Positions 32,446-43,601 of a DNA stretch of 64,000 nt are shown one piece after another; position 1 is the first letter of the stretch; each line of letters starts with the position of its first letter. Under the pieces are notes generated by a model. The model was not told the origin of the DNA. It saw only the letters and a list, made by a program, of their open reading frames with translations, and made no database searches. Where the stretch lies: contig OZ345375.1 of the NCBI GenBank assembly GCA_977006965.1, forward strand, positions 2,480,001-2,544,000. Direction: 5' to 3'. Source of the stretch: Phymatolithon calcareum (lineage: Eukaryota > Rhodophyta > Florideophyceae > Hapalidiales). The position numbers and the translations under genes were made by a program.

Positions 32446-34060
32446 AAGTTTGCCACAGGCATCTTTTCATATGTCTCTCCTCGCTTGTGGAGGCATTTAC
32501 CCCCCTTTTCTGCACCGCTGTGCCATAACCGCGCTCAAAATCTGGTGGTTTGGGAAGCGATTTAAGCCTTCATTTCAATGCGCACGTCTTCGTGGCCTCA
32601 GAAACGTACTTCTAGAATCAACAGGACTTTTTTCTGACTACCTTTCTCATTTTGCTGATTTGTCCGACGTAGCTCGCGTTCTTCGGCTTTCGCAAAATAA
32701 AAACATATGTTGACTAAATATATTCCTTTCCTCCACTTCTTCATCGTTATACAATGTATTTCTGGTGCGAAGGGGAAGTCAAAATTATTACTTTACTTTT
32801 AACTTAGCAAGAACGTCGAATGAGAGCTACATGTAAAGCACAATCAAGCCCGATAATCGGCAGACGCTTTGCTCCAACGTTTTGTATCTACCATGAACAA
32901 ACGTCGTGGACTCTCCTTGCGACCCTGAAACGCCAATGTCTCTACGACGAAGGGACGGCGCTAATTGATCTCAACTCGCAAACACGCGGAGTCGAATGTA
33001 TTACGTTGGAGATCAGCCACAATCGTGGTCAGACATTATATTTGGCAGAATGCGCCACTAAGACGCGCATTTCGAGGGCGGGCCAGCGGGGTGGTCAGGC
33101 GAACGAAGTAGTTCGGCGAAAGCGGTGTAGAGGTATAGATCACCAGCGCTGTTGGGCAGAACAGCGGGCAAGCCTACGATTCAGTACAGAACCGCGATGG
33201 CGGCGTCGCAGCATCATCTCCAGTGGCGTGAGGCAGAGCGGCATGGGGTAGCGGTGTATGGTGGTTTCCACTTGCCATACCGTCAATTAGCCCTGTGGTT
33301 GGGAACATTATGGGCCAGAAGGCCCTCAGCGACGAAACGGCGCTGCCATGTGGTGGACAATTATGGTTAACTAAAGGATTAGTCGAAAAGAAGTACCGTT
33401 ATCCGATTCCGTAACTGCTACGTTTGGATGCTCATTTAAATATGGGCATCTCTACCTTGAAGACTTACACATTATATTATATGAACAACTTTGACCTCGA
33501 AGTAAAGCTTATTCTTAGTCTTTGTGCCGCGCCTTCAGTGCGATCATCGCGATGATGATGATTCCACTTGTTTTGCACTATAGTACTCTTGCAGACCGTC
33601 CCAGGTGAGATTATGTTTTTTCAAGAACTGTAGATGTGCTACAATCGCAGCACCACAGGAAGATACTTCACACTGGCCTGGATAGCCTACAGGGAGGTTT
33701 CCACTAGTATTTACATTGCGCGCTGGTGGTGATGTGGGACTACGGATGTAGAGAAAAACCAGCAAAAGTAAACTTCTGTTTGCCCAACTATTTTGACCAA
33801 GGATGAAAGTCACCACCGCCCACATTGCGCGAGCAGCCCAACTTAACCCGCAACTTCAATCGTGGGGTGGTGAATAGGGAACCATTCACACCCCCGCGAC
33901 AGAGCGTCAGGCAAACTCCGCGTGGCGTGTGTCGAAGAGCGACCGATAGGACAGGCGAAACGCCGCGCAAAACCTGCCGCAACACTTCGAGTTGAGATGC
34001 TTTAAGCATCGGAACTCAGTACCGAATAGATGTTCGAATCTATAAATGGTTTTATCGAGT
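32429..34060 (+). repeat. Composite repeat C+B, copy 3
   Basis: Same order as copies 1, 2 and 4, with an open frame 32429-32713 (RLRGLRNVLLESTGLFSDYL) whose peptide matches copy 2. It stops after the TATA-like CTATAAATGG (34040) and jumps to the unit's 3' part (CTGGCCGTTCAACATTACTG) at about 34070. Confidence 0.7.
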
Positions 34061-34069
34061 ATGAATACA

Positions 34070-34311
34070 TTGTGTCTGGCCGTTCAACATTACTGGACAG
34101 TAAATTGCTTCAAGATCGAGTTTTGCCGAGTTTTCATCCTATGCTATTAGATACCTGTCGTAACTGTTAAACAGTATAAAATATTTTTGCGGATATACAG
34201 TATGACAGTTACCTCTTGACCTGACTAATATTAAGTCCAATTAACTTATGCTAAAAATAAAATTAAACAAATTTTAAAACTAAAGTTATGGTACTGCGCG
34301 AGCGAGCGAGC
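34070..34311 (+). repeat. 3' end of the gene-bearing repeat unit, with terminal motif
   Basis: Matches 38810-39063 (GACAGTAAAT, then GTATAAAATAT or GAATAAAATAT, then an AT-rich part). It ends in the 33-bp motif 34279-34311 that starts ACTAAAGTTATGG and ends GCGAGCGAGCGAGC. Confidence 0.65.
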
Positions 34312-34720
34312 CCACCAATTATGGTATTAGAGGAGATGCTGAGTTATGACACACACTAATGATTGGACTACATTCATCGGGCTTATACAATTTCATTGGA
34401 CGAGACGGTCGAAATGATTGGACCACATTCATCGCGTTCTGTGATTTCATTGGTCCTCTCAGAGATTAAAATTTGTAGATTTTGTAACCTAAAATAATTG
34501 AATTTTTTGTGTTCGCCAATATTTTGCCCATTGAAAAGTTGGACGTTTCAGAAATTCTGAAGAATGCCGCCTTCTTTGAGACTTTCAAAGAGGCGTTCTG
34601 ATCCGCCTCCTTAACTTATATTCTTTAAATATTTTCATATTTGTTATTTTGAATTCAATTGCCACTCTACGAGCACCATCAGCTAGCCAATATAAGCAAG
34701 GATACATGCCAAAGTGCTAC
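34312..34720. repeat. Minisatellite and AT-rich repeat cluster, second locus
   Basis: Carries GGTATTAGAGGAGATG, the 54-bp unit (34385-34455) and one unit of the CAAAGAGGCGTTCTGATCCG array. The succession follows the terminal motif just as at 3111-3600. Confidence 0.65.
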
Positions 34721-34969
34721 AGTGCGATAAGCTTCTCAGATACTAATTGGACGGCGAAGGTTTGAAGGTAAACTCAAATCCATCCATGCATGTGGTGGGG
34801 AGAATCATCTGGAAATTAGTTGGGGTTCCAGGCTGTGTCGGTCGTAGTCGCCATTTCACATAAGCTCGGATCAAGGACATGCATGGAGTTAAAGCACTAT
34901 GAAAGTCTCGTGTAAGATCGCAATGTGTCGAAGAAATACACATGATGATAGACACGTGCAACAGGGATC

Positions 34970-35430
34970 TACGAAGGTACTAGTTTGGACACATTCTTAG
35001 AATGCACGAGCGCCGCCTGGTCCGATATCGGCCTTACAATGCAACAATCTGACATTTTATCGCCTTCCGATTTTTGACCAAACGAGTTGTGAACTTCCTT
35101 CTGGTGAAAACACCACACCATGCATACAAGGATCCCGCCCTGCGACGATTCAAGGCTCAATTCCCTGCATTTGAACGCCGTCTGTACGAAATGCTCTTCA
35201 AGTCGTCCTTCTTCATAGCACGCAATAGTTCTGGAAGCGATTAGTGGCGAGCGCATGCGCGTTTTCTACAACTCGCATACAAAGAAGGGCACTATTCTCG
35301 TGAGCAGTGGAAGGGGAGCACCAGCCGTTCTCGAATCGTCTTACGCCACAGCAGTGAACCCATTTGCAGCACATGCTCACTCCTTCTTTGGTCTCACTTT
35401 TCCCGAGATATCGCGTTTATTTCCTGGTAG
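34970..35430 (+). pseudogene. Shortened copy of the 23345-24904 coding region
   Basis: Aligns with 23800-24000 (CCCGCCCTGCGACGATTCA) and then with 24690-24900. The middle of about 700 bp is missing at a junction near 35220. It is followed directly by repeat C, exactly as at the other locus. Confidence 0.6.
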
Positions 35431-37560
35431 GTAGCTTTTTGTGTCTCTCTCCTCGCTTGTGGAAGAATTTGCTCCCCCGGGTCAGCAACGTTGTGCCATA
35501 GCCGCGCTCACTGTCTGGTGGTTTGCGAAGTGATTTAAGCCCTCGTTTCAATGTGCGCGCCTTTGTGGCCTCAGCGACGTGCTTCTGGAATCAACAGGAC
35601 TTTTTTCTGACTGCCTTTCTCATTTTGCAGATTTGTCCGACTTATTTCGCATTCTTAGACATTCGCAAAATAGAAACTTATGTTGACTAAATCTTTTCCC
35701 TTTCCTCCACTTCTTCAATATTACAGAAGGTATTTATGGTGCAAAGTGGAAGTCGAAAATATTATTCTTTACTTTTAACTTAGCAAGAAAGTCAAATGAG
35801 AGCTGCATGCAAAGCACAATAAAGGCCGATAATCGGCAGACGGTTTGCTTAAACGTTTTGCACCTACCATCCATAAACGTCGCGGTTTGTCCTTGCAACT
35901 CCGGAAGCGCCAAGATTTCTGCGACGAAGGGACGGCGCTAATTGCTCTCAGCTTGCCAGCACGCGAATTCAAATGTATTACGTTTGATATCAGCCACAAG
36001 CGTGTTCAGACGTAGCATTTGGCGGAATGCACCGTTTAGGCACGCATTTCCAAGGGGGGCACATCGCGGCGGTCAGGCGGACGAAGTAGTTCGGCGAAAG
36101 CGGTATCGCCAGCGAGATTGGACAGAACAGCGGGCAAGCGTACGATTCAGTACAGTACTGCGAGGGCGGCGTCGCGGCATCATCTCCAGCCACAAGAGAC
36201 AGAGCGGCATGAGGCAGCGGCGTATTGTGCTTTCCACGTGCCATACCGTCAATCAGACCTGTAGTTGGGAAAATTATGGGCCAGAAGGCCCTCGGCGACG
36301 ACACAGCGCTGCCATTTCGTAGACCATAATTATTAGGACCAAACGAAAAATATAGTAAAATTCGGGTTGATCCAAGTCGAAAAGTTGAAACTGTTTGAAA
36401 GAACCCCGGGAAGCATTTTTCTGTAATGATTGATTACAGCGTAGCATTGGAAACTTCATAGTTGACAATATTTCACTTGTTTCTACACATTTTCTTGAAA
36501 CTGGATACGGTCCTGTAGGTGCGAACTATATAATTAGATTTTTCATCAAGTTTATGAGCATTGTTTTAGCCAGTGAGAGCGCTTGAAAGATAGGGTGTAG
36601 TTCCTTAATAATCATTACTTCTTGATATCCGCGCCTCCGCCCAGTACTATTTACAGTACTGTACTGGACAAGAAGTACCTTTATCCGATTCCGTAACTGC
36701 TCGGTTTGGATGCACATTTAAATATGGGCATCTCTACCGTGAAGCCTTACACATTGTGCTGTATAAACAACTTTGTAACGAAGGTTAGACCAGGAAGTAA
36801 GGCGTATTCTTAGTCTTTGTGCCGTGCCATCAGTGCGATCATCGCGATGATGATTCCACTTGTTTGGCACTACATTATTATACTACTCATGCGGACCGTC
36901 CCACGTGAGATTATGTTTATTCTCCCAGCACCAACCGAAGATATTTCACACTGGCCTGGATAGCCTACTGGGAAGCTTCCACTAGTATTTACATTGCGCG
37001 CTGGTGAGCATTTGTGACTTCAGATGTAGACGAAAATTAACAAAAAGTAAACTACTGCTTGCCCAACTATTTTGACGAGAGTCACCACAACCAACATTGC
37101 GCGAGCAGCCCAAATTCACCGGCAGCCTCGATCGTGGAGTGGTGAAGATGGAACCATTCACATCCCCGGGACAAAGCATCAGGAAAACTCCGCGTGGCCT
37201 GTGTCGAAGAGCGAGCGACAAGACAGGCAGAGCGCCGTGCAAAACCTGCCGCGACACTTCGCGTTAAGATTTTTGAAGCATCGCAAATCAGTACTGAATA
37301 GATCTCCGACTTTATAAATGGTTTTATACATTGGACCTAATGTGAAGTAAGTCGACTCACAAGATGAAATGTGCGATTGACATCGACAAAGTCCGCAAAC
37401 CGCTCTGAAAAGGTATTCCTGATATCTGGGCCTAACAAGAAAAACATCCCCATGCCGGAGTGACATGGCGCACCATTGAGCAGTTCATAGCTGAAGAAGA
37501 GAACTGAAGAAGAGAAAATCACTGCCTTCAAGTCAATTCCAACAACCCGCCCCCTAATAG
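35431..37560 (+). repeat. Composite repeat C+B, copy 4, with longer decayed gene
   Basis: Full C+B order. After the TATA-like TTATAAATGG (37312) it continues into a decayed 17612-type gene (37350-37800) with stops and frameshifts. Confidence 0.7.
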
Positions 37561-37800
37561 TTTCTACACCCTCTCCTCACAAAGGTTCCACACCATCCTC
37601 CCATATAGTGGAAACAACGCCCCTCTTAGGATATTCATGCAGAAGATTGAACATCTAAAAGCAGAGGTCCTTATTTAATTCGATGTCAAAGAAGCCAAAT
37701 TCGTTTTCGGAGATATGAGGAGCGACCAAAACGTGTATATAGTCTACAAAGTGTTCGAAAGATTTAAGCGTTGAAGTGCGGTGAGCGATGTCTCGAGAAA
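37350..37800 (+). pseudogene. Decayed copy of the 17612 gene
   Basis: Stretches such as KVRKPL, IEQFIAEEEN and TAFKSIP with RPLIVSTPS match the intact protein at 17612-18656. Several stops and shifts break it. Homology fades after 37770. Confidence 0.65.
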
Positions 37801-37894
37801 CGAAGCGCTTTTAAATTAATGCGAGCTCAATACACTATGCGTTATATTTGGCATGAAAGTTAGTGACCTCATTTCGGGCGGTAAGATTGTTTAT

Positions 37895-38134
37895 TTACTT
37901 AGCACGCTCAGCAAACTTTAACGTACTGACAGTCTCGTTAACTTGTAGACCGGACTTTGTAATGACACACAAGACAGTTGTCGTCGAATTTCTGTCAAGT
38001 GATGAGCGGAGAAGGCGAGTAAGCTTCGATTCGCGGTACCATTCACGCCCAAACTCTTGCACACGGTATGTCAATGAGTGGTAGACTGCTGCGGAGAGCT
38101 CGCGCCGTTGTTCCTGTTTGCGTATCCATCGCAA
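37895..38134 (-). pseudogene. Kinesin motor-domain fragment, copy 2
   Basis: The minus strand encodes WYRESKLTRLLRSSLDRNS followed by TTTVLCVITKSGLQ and ETVSTLKFAERAK, then a stop. This is the end of a kinesin motor domain (switch II helix region, SKLTRLL through TLxFAxRAK). Nothing upstream provides the P-loop or the switch I motif. The stop directly after AERAK and the lack of a neck or stalk show it is a fragment. It is convergent to the decayed 17612-type gene copy. Confidence 0.8.
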
Positions 38135-39030
38135 CCGAGCTTTCCGACATTATCGCAGCAGTACGCGCTCTCGCTATAGATGAAGCTCACCCACCCCTAC
38201 CAGAATATGCCTCGCGCGACTGGAGGACTGCTGGAAATCGGTGAAGGCCACTCTCTCTGCGATGATGAAAGTGATTGTGTTACTTTGTCGTTATTGGATA
38301 CTATTCTATGGCACTGGTGGAAGCTGTTTATGAAATAGATGAGTCACTTGCTCCGGAAGGCACAGCAACCTTTGATTCAAGTTGAGAGAGTACCTGCTCC
38401 GAAACTGCATTTGAAGCAGTTTGAAAAATGAGCAGGAACGCTTGGTCGTCTTCTTGCATCAGTCCTCTGTAATGAAACTGATGGAGATGCGCGCCCGTGT
38501 GGAGCATATTGCGTTTGATGCCAGTGAATTAGGGGATAACATAGGCTCTAATATAGCGGAGCACTTTGAAAAACGTGCGAAGACTCTAGCACTCGTGTAC
38601 TCAAAGATAGAGCAATTCGAGAGCTTCGGGGTGACCATGTACGGTCAAAATGAGGGATTATAGCACGCATCGTACGACGTGCCGACCATGACGCTGCTAT
38701 GCTCTGACAGGGTAGTGAATTCTGAGGAACGCGCAAAGTATACTTATGAGGCCTCGGCCGACTTTCTGGGTTCTATCCGTAAGAACGTGCAAGGAAACAC
38801 CGCTCATCGAATATGAGTAAAATATTGATGGGCCTTCAACAGCACTGGACAGTAAATGGCCTGGAGGTCCCCCTGTTACTGAGTTTACATCCTGCGTTAT
38901 CAAATAGCTGTCGAGTAGTTAAGCAGAATAAAATATATTTGCGTATATGCAGAGCCGGAATTACCTCCAGACCTGACGAATATTAAACAAAATTAAATTA
39001 TGCCTACAATTAAATTAAATTAATTTTAAA
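38135..39030 (+). repeat. 3' part of the gene-bearing repeat unit
   Basis: Aligns with 19100-19590 and, at its end, with 34070-34278. An 80-codon plus frame (38421-38663, RVEHIAFDASELGDNIGSNI) has no recognised motif. Confidence 0.5.
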
Positions 39031-39063
39031 ACTAAAGTTATGGTACTGCGCGAGCGAGCGAGC
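39031..39063 (+). repeat. 33-bp terminal motif, third direct copy
   Basis: Identical to 34279-34311 and almost identical to 3111-3143. It marks the right end of the repeat unit here. Confidence 0.7.
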
Positions 39064-39784
39064 CCACAATAAAAATGATAGAGAAGGTTTTGTACAGATA
39101 TTGCGTAGCGACATTTTTGCTGAAATTTCGATTGGCCAAGTGGCAAGGCAATTCATAAAATCGAAAGTTTCGTCAAAGTTAATGTTAAAAGCACTAGAAG
39201 GTGTGCACATTTCTTTCAATTGTGTCACGTTTCGGCGAACTTAGTAGCACTCCGTGAGGGTTACATATTCATATAAAATTTATAAGAAACTGAAGATAGT
39301 TACTTAGCGAAAAGCAGCTTTGAAAATGCGAAATTTCGCCATTTCTGCGAAAGTTTCGACTTTCGCTTCAAGGTTTCGCAATACCTTACTGCTTTTTTCA
39401 AAACTTTATTTGCAATACTTGGTAGTCTTTGATGTCAATAGCGAGCTTTCGCAAAAAAAGAGACACTTTGCCCTTCCCTTCTGTTAACTTTTGCTTCCAG
39501 GAAAACGAGAAAGCAAAACATTTTTAGCTATTTCCTTCCAAGTGGCAAGAGCGAAACTTTCGATGCAACTGGCGAAGCTTTCCGGAACTTGAGACAATAA
39601 AAATTTTAAGGAAAATTAAATGCAAGTTAATGAAGTTGCATGTGAGCTGCATTACCACAAGTCAAGATATAATTGGTTACTCTCTGTACTGTATTTGGTT
39701 TTTATGAACTCACTGCTCGTCACTCAGAGATGTGTCTCATGCCCTTAACCAGACACTAAATTTGCGCAATCTCGTTGTTTCTTG
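39064..39784. other. Unassigned AT-rich spacer
   Basis: Contains loosely repeated TTTCGC and GCGAAA words but no gene or clear terminus. It lies 5' of the Harbinger-like transposase. Confidence 0.35.
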
Positions 39785-40174
39785 ATGCTGCAGCGTTCAC
39801 CTTCACCAGTGAACAAATTGCAAAAACATGCACGCAGTCTAAGTATTATTGTTCACGAACGCCGATTCCGCGCCCTATTTGGCGTGTCTGTGGATGTGTG
39901 TGCCCTGATTTGGAATTTAATTTGCTCTTCGAAACCTCCCAAATCTAGCCCGAATCATTTGCTTTGGGGTCTTCTTTTTTTGAAGTGCTACGTCTTGGAA
40001 GACAATAATTGTGCACTCTTTAGAAAATGGAGTTGGATTTTTGTCAATCTAATTGCTGATTTAAGGATTGTAAGTAAATATCGAAAGATTTTAAGCCACA
40101 TTTTAATATTATTTTCTTAATTTTTCTTCGTTTTGTACTGACATTTTGTAAACATTGACTAGAATAAACGCCTA

Positions 40175-41811
40175 CTAGTGTCTATTTGACGGAAATTTTC
40201 CCTCAATTAAGAGGCACATTTCCCTCAATTGAGGGAATGAGATTTATATAATTTTTGCACACACATCTACTCACTATCGGTCGCATCGAATGCGTCCAGC
40301 TCACGGATATCTTCAACATGCTTAGCGAAACAGTTCCTACTTGTAGAAGTACCGAAAACATATAGTGCTGCACCGTCGAGCCTATTACATGATGAGCACA
40401 CAAGAATTGTCTTCTTGACTTTGCACACTCTGCAGTTCTTTTGCACAGCAAAAGTAGTCATCATGCCATTCGCGGTTTTTCTTTTCTTTGTCGTGAGTTC
40501 AAACACCACTCCCAAAGGCTAGTGAACGTTCAGGAGTAACTGAACGTCGACGCGTATTGCACGCATCGAAGGAGTTATCGATAAGTTGCTGAGCCAATAC
40601 TTCATAATATCTTCGCTGCGTTATGTGGTCCTGCGACTCTGGATGAGCGCCAGAGAACAGAAGCCAGCTGTCAACCACGCAGATTGACAGAAGTGATGTG
40701 CTCACTCGAAATGACCAGTCGTGGGTGCGTACTTTCTTCTCCGTGTCAAAACCATCTTGTCGACATCGATTGTGCTTATTGATTTCCGCGCACGCAGAGT
40801 AGTATTTCTCGCATACTTCAGGCTGGGACAAGGAGCATTCCACACGAGAAGGTCCATTGTCAAGCTGACGCCAGCGAACACGATTATACGGCTTACCTTC
40901 CATGGTCGTAGAGGTTGTCAAAATAAAATATCGCCGTTCTCTGTCAACCCACATAGCCGCCATCATGGAAGGCTCACCATTCCTTCCCCCAATCGGCCAT
41001 AGCACCTTACTCTCATACCATGCCACGCCATGAGCAACAGTATTCGGCTCGCGGTCGGGTGTGAGGACATCAAGCTCCTCTTGTGACGCTTGGTCCCAAG
41101 AGCCTTGCAACGCGTAGGCTAGAGATCCAGGGCGATGTCCTTCAACACTTCTGAGAGTTTCTTCCGAGCTTTTGAAGCTTTTCGAAGAGCTTTTGGTTGC
41201 CACTGGAGTCATTGAGCTGGCGTTTCGCGATGAAGATTGGCGCAGGAGAGTACTGTAAGCGTGCCTTGGCGTTGACGCGCTTTGCCGCTGCTGGTTCGGT
41301 TCAAGCTGCTGAAAGACTGAAATGTCATCGTCAGCGCTCCCTGCCTTGATGTTAACAATCTTAACTGTCGAAATATTAGTCTTCATCACCGGTTGCCAAA
41401 CTAGCACCCATTTCACGCGAAGTGATGTGCTCGCGCGACCGTTAATTTCGTCCACAAGTACCTCTTGCACTGTGCCGTTCAGATTTTTCGACTTGGACAA
41501 GGCTCCATATAGTCTGCAGCACTCTGCGAGACTGGTTACAGACGTTGCTTTCGACTGTACGGGTGCACCGACCACTCGGCGCGGGTTTTTTCTCGTGGAA
41601 TGGTGGATGTGATTCTTGTAATTGACCAGCACATTTTCGTTTCCAGAGCCGAGCGAAGCTTTTATATCCTATTAGTTCCGGTACTCCTCACGCAGAGCAC
41701 GACCCGCCTTACTAAATGTGGCGCGAATGACCCTTTCCGCATTCTTTTTACAAACGTTTTTGAGCTTTTAAAACGCCCCTCAATTGAGGGGGTTCATGAA
41801 ATAGACACTAG
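40175..41811 (-). mobile_element. piggyBac-related element nested in the Harbinger-like gene
   Basis: The ends share CTAGTGTCTATTT (40175-40187) and its complement (41799-41811). Just inside both ends lies the palindrome CCCTCAATTGAGGG (about 40227 and 41777). No TTAA duplication flanks these ends, which is unusual for piggyBac, so the exact borders are uncertain. It carries the minus-strand transposase remnant 40267-41632. Confidence 0.65.
40267..41632 (-). pseudogene. Internally deleted piggyBac transposase (DDE_Tnp_1_7)
   Basis: From 41632 the minus frame gives the family's N-terminal region (KNPRRVVGAPVQSK, NLNGTVQEVLVDEI, WYESKVLWPIGG). It then passes in frame straight to the late region (MWVDRERRYFILTTS, QPEVCEKYYSACAEINKHNR, WSFRVSTSLLSICVVDSWLL, LAQQLIDNSFD). 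The middle part with the first two catalytic Asp residues is missing. In the late motif INKHNR the expected catalytic Asp is Asn. A frameshift near 40500 separates the C-terminal Cys-rich domain (CRVCKVKKTILVCSSC, CFAKH; to 40267). The N-terminal Met is not evident; the frame opens with GTG. The element cannot mobilise itself. Confidence 0.75.
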
Positions 41812-42830
41812 GAGGTCAAGCACACGGTTTGAGGTGTAGGGTTTCATTGGACGGTACAGACTGCAAGATAAACGAACCAGCACCCTCCAGCCCTAGATGG
41901 TTTTCACACAAGTTCCGGGGCCCCGGTCTTCGCTACGAGGTGGAGATTTCTATTTTACGCGGAGATATCGTTTGGGTTCACGGCCCGTTTCCGTGCGACG
42001 TATATCCCGACCTTAAGATTTTTCGACGAGGAATGAAGACCAGGCTTCTCCAAGGAGGGAATGTCGTAGCTGACAGTGTCTAATACGATGAACGCTGTGA
42101 ATTTATTTCCGAAGGGACAGTGGATTCCCCCAATGGTCTCCATTCGCTTTTCCGTGCGAGACACAACGCGGTGCACCGTCGTATCAAGCAATTTGGGGCT
42201 ATCGGTCAACGATTCCGGCACGACAAAAAGCTCCACGCCGTATGCTTCCACGCTGTGGCCAATTTGACACAACTTATGATAGAAAATGGTGATCCTCTTT
42301 TCAAAATTGATATATAAAGGCAAAACGTATTTTTGCTTTCTCCCAAAAATCTGTTCTGTTGTGCGAATGAAAATGCGCAAGCTCAGCTGAAATGCCCGAA
42401 TTTCTTTAAAAATTTAAAATATCAGTATTTCCCGCAACTCCCGGACCAAAATTGAACTAACGAATCGCAACGAAGCAGTTAGCGGAACTCAAGCGGAGCA
42501 GGCTTTTACATCATTGGATTTTGAGCTAGAGCATCGACAACAGCGATTTGAACTGGAAAGATTTGATTTTATTATATATTTTAAGGATACTTTGGGAAAC
42601 TTTCAGAACCACTTCCGCAGGGCGATACCGTTTTCGACTCCACGCTCGCACACTTTCTTGAAAGTGACCTCCAACGATAGTATCTCCTCTTTCGTGATTT
42701 GCAATCACATCACTGTCACAGCCCAAGCACTGTGCTAAACAGACGGAAAAGGAGGACTTGATTTGCATCTACATCAAGCACTGGATCAAGGAACAGCGAT
42801 ACGCCCATATCCATTCCGAATACCGTCAAA

Positions 42831-43601
42831 ATGCCATCAGAAAGCCCTACAAACGAAGTTGCACTCAATTTTGAAGAACCTGAGAATGGGGTACCGTTTG
42901 GTTCCTCAGTGATCGAAACGATCCCTGATCATTCTGGGCCTGCTTCCGCTCCCATCGCTGCTTCTCTTGTACGAAACTCTCCTATTTCGGACAAGCATGC
43001 TGCCATGAAGGTGTTGACCGACATTGTATTGCGTCGATCCTCGCTTTACTGTCTCGAGCCCCTCGACAAATTTCACGCGGAAGAAAGCCATCGAACAACT
43101 ACCGCAAGTGGCTCTTGTTTTGCCACGCCGTGTCTGAAAAGGGAGCTGGTTGGTTAGTTTGACGGTAATATGCGACCAAGTGCGAAGATCCGATTGAATA
43201 TTATGCCCCGAGAGAGGCGAAACAAATGCGCTTGCTGGTCATGTCTTAAAACATGAAGGTACAAAGCGGCAAAAACTGGGTGTCATGCAATTATTCGCCA
43301 CAGAAGTGGACAGCGAGAGCAAACGTCTGATCTCTCGAGCAGCAGCAATAGCGACATTCATGGACTTGCAGCCGTTCCAAAGGGAACTCGTAAATGGAGC
43401 AATTCGCTTTGGAGATTTTCAAAGCTGGCTCTAAAATGCCTCCTGGAGAGCGGGTCAATCCGCGTGAATTCTTTCCTTGTCCCAATAGAGTAAAAGCCTA
43501 GGTTTACTCATAGATGCTTTGCGCAACGCTGCCTCCAAATCCGGTTGAGGTCATGTTAGACCAAACCGCACGCCCCTGAAGACACAGAAAATGATTTCAG
43601 A
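42831..43601 (+). pseudogene. hAT transposase remnant, N-terminal and middle parts
   Basis: The frame 42831-43157 is a Ser/Pro-rich N-terminus. In a neighbouring frame about 43087-43157 reads SNNYRKWLLFCHAVSEKGAG, like a BED-type lead-in of some hAT proteins. About 43238-43434 reads HVLKHEGTKRQKLGV and SRAAAIATFMDLQPFQ, then a stop. Frameshifts separate the parts. Confidence 0.5.

Larger units (their letters stand above)
39785..42317 (+). pseudogene. PIF/Harbinger-like (DDE_Tnp_4) transposase gene, interrupted
   Basis: The N-terminal exon 39785-40069 has the family's RFRALFGVSVDV, HLLWGLLFLKCY and KWSWIFVNLIADLRI blocks. GTAAGT at 40070 and AG at 40161-40162 define a likely 93-nt intron in phase 0, after which only NKRL is read before a piggyBac-related insertion (40175-41811). 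The C-terminal part resumes at 41811: SLDGTDCKINEP (first Asp), FSHKFRGPGLRYEV, GPFPCDVYPDL, then VADSV. A TAA at 42080 is followed in the same frame by HNAVHRRIKQFGAI and FHAVANLTQL to 42317. The usual catalytic Glu before the RRxK motif appears to be Asn. The stop, the substitution and the insertion make it non-functional. Confidence 0.8.

Noticed and set aside
40200-40240. TTAA within CAATTAAGAGG as the piggyBac target site
   Set aside because: It lies inside the inverted ends and has no matching partner at the other side.
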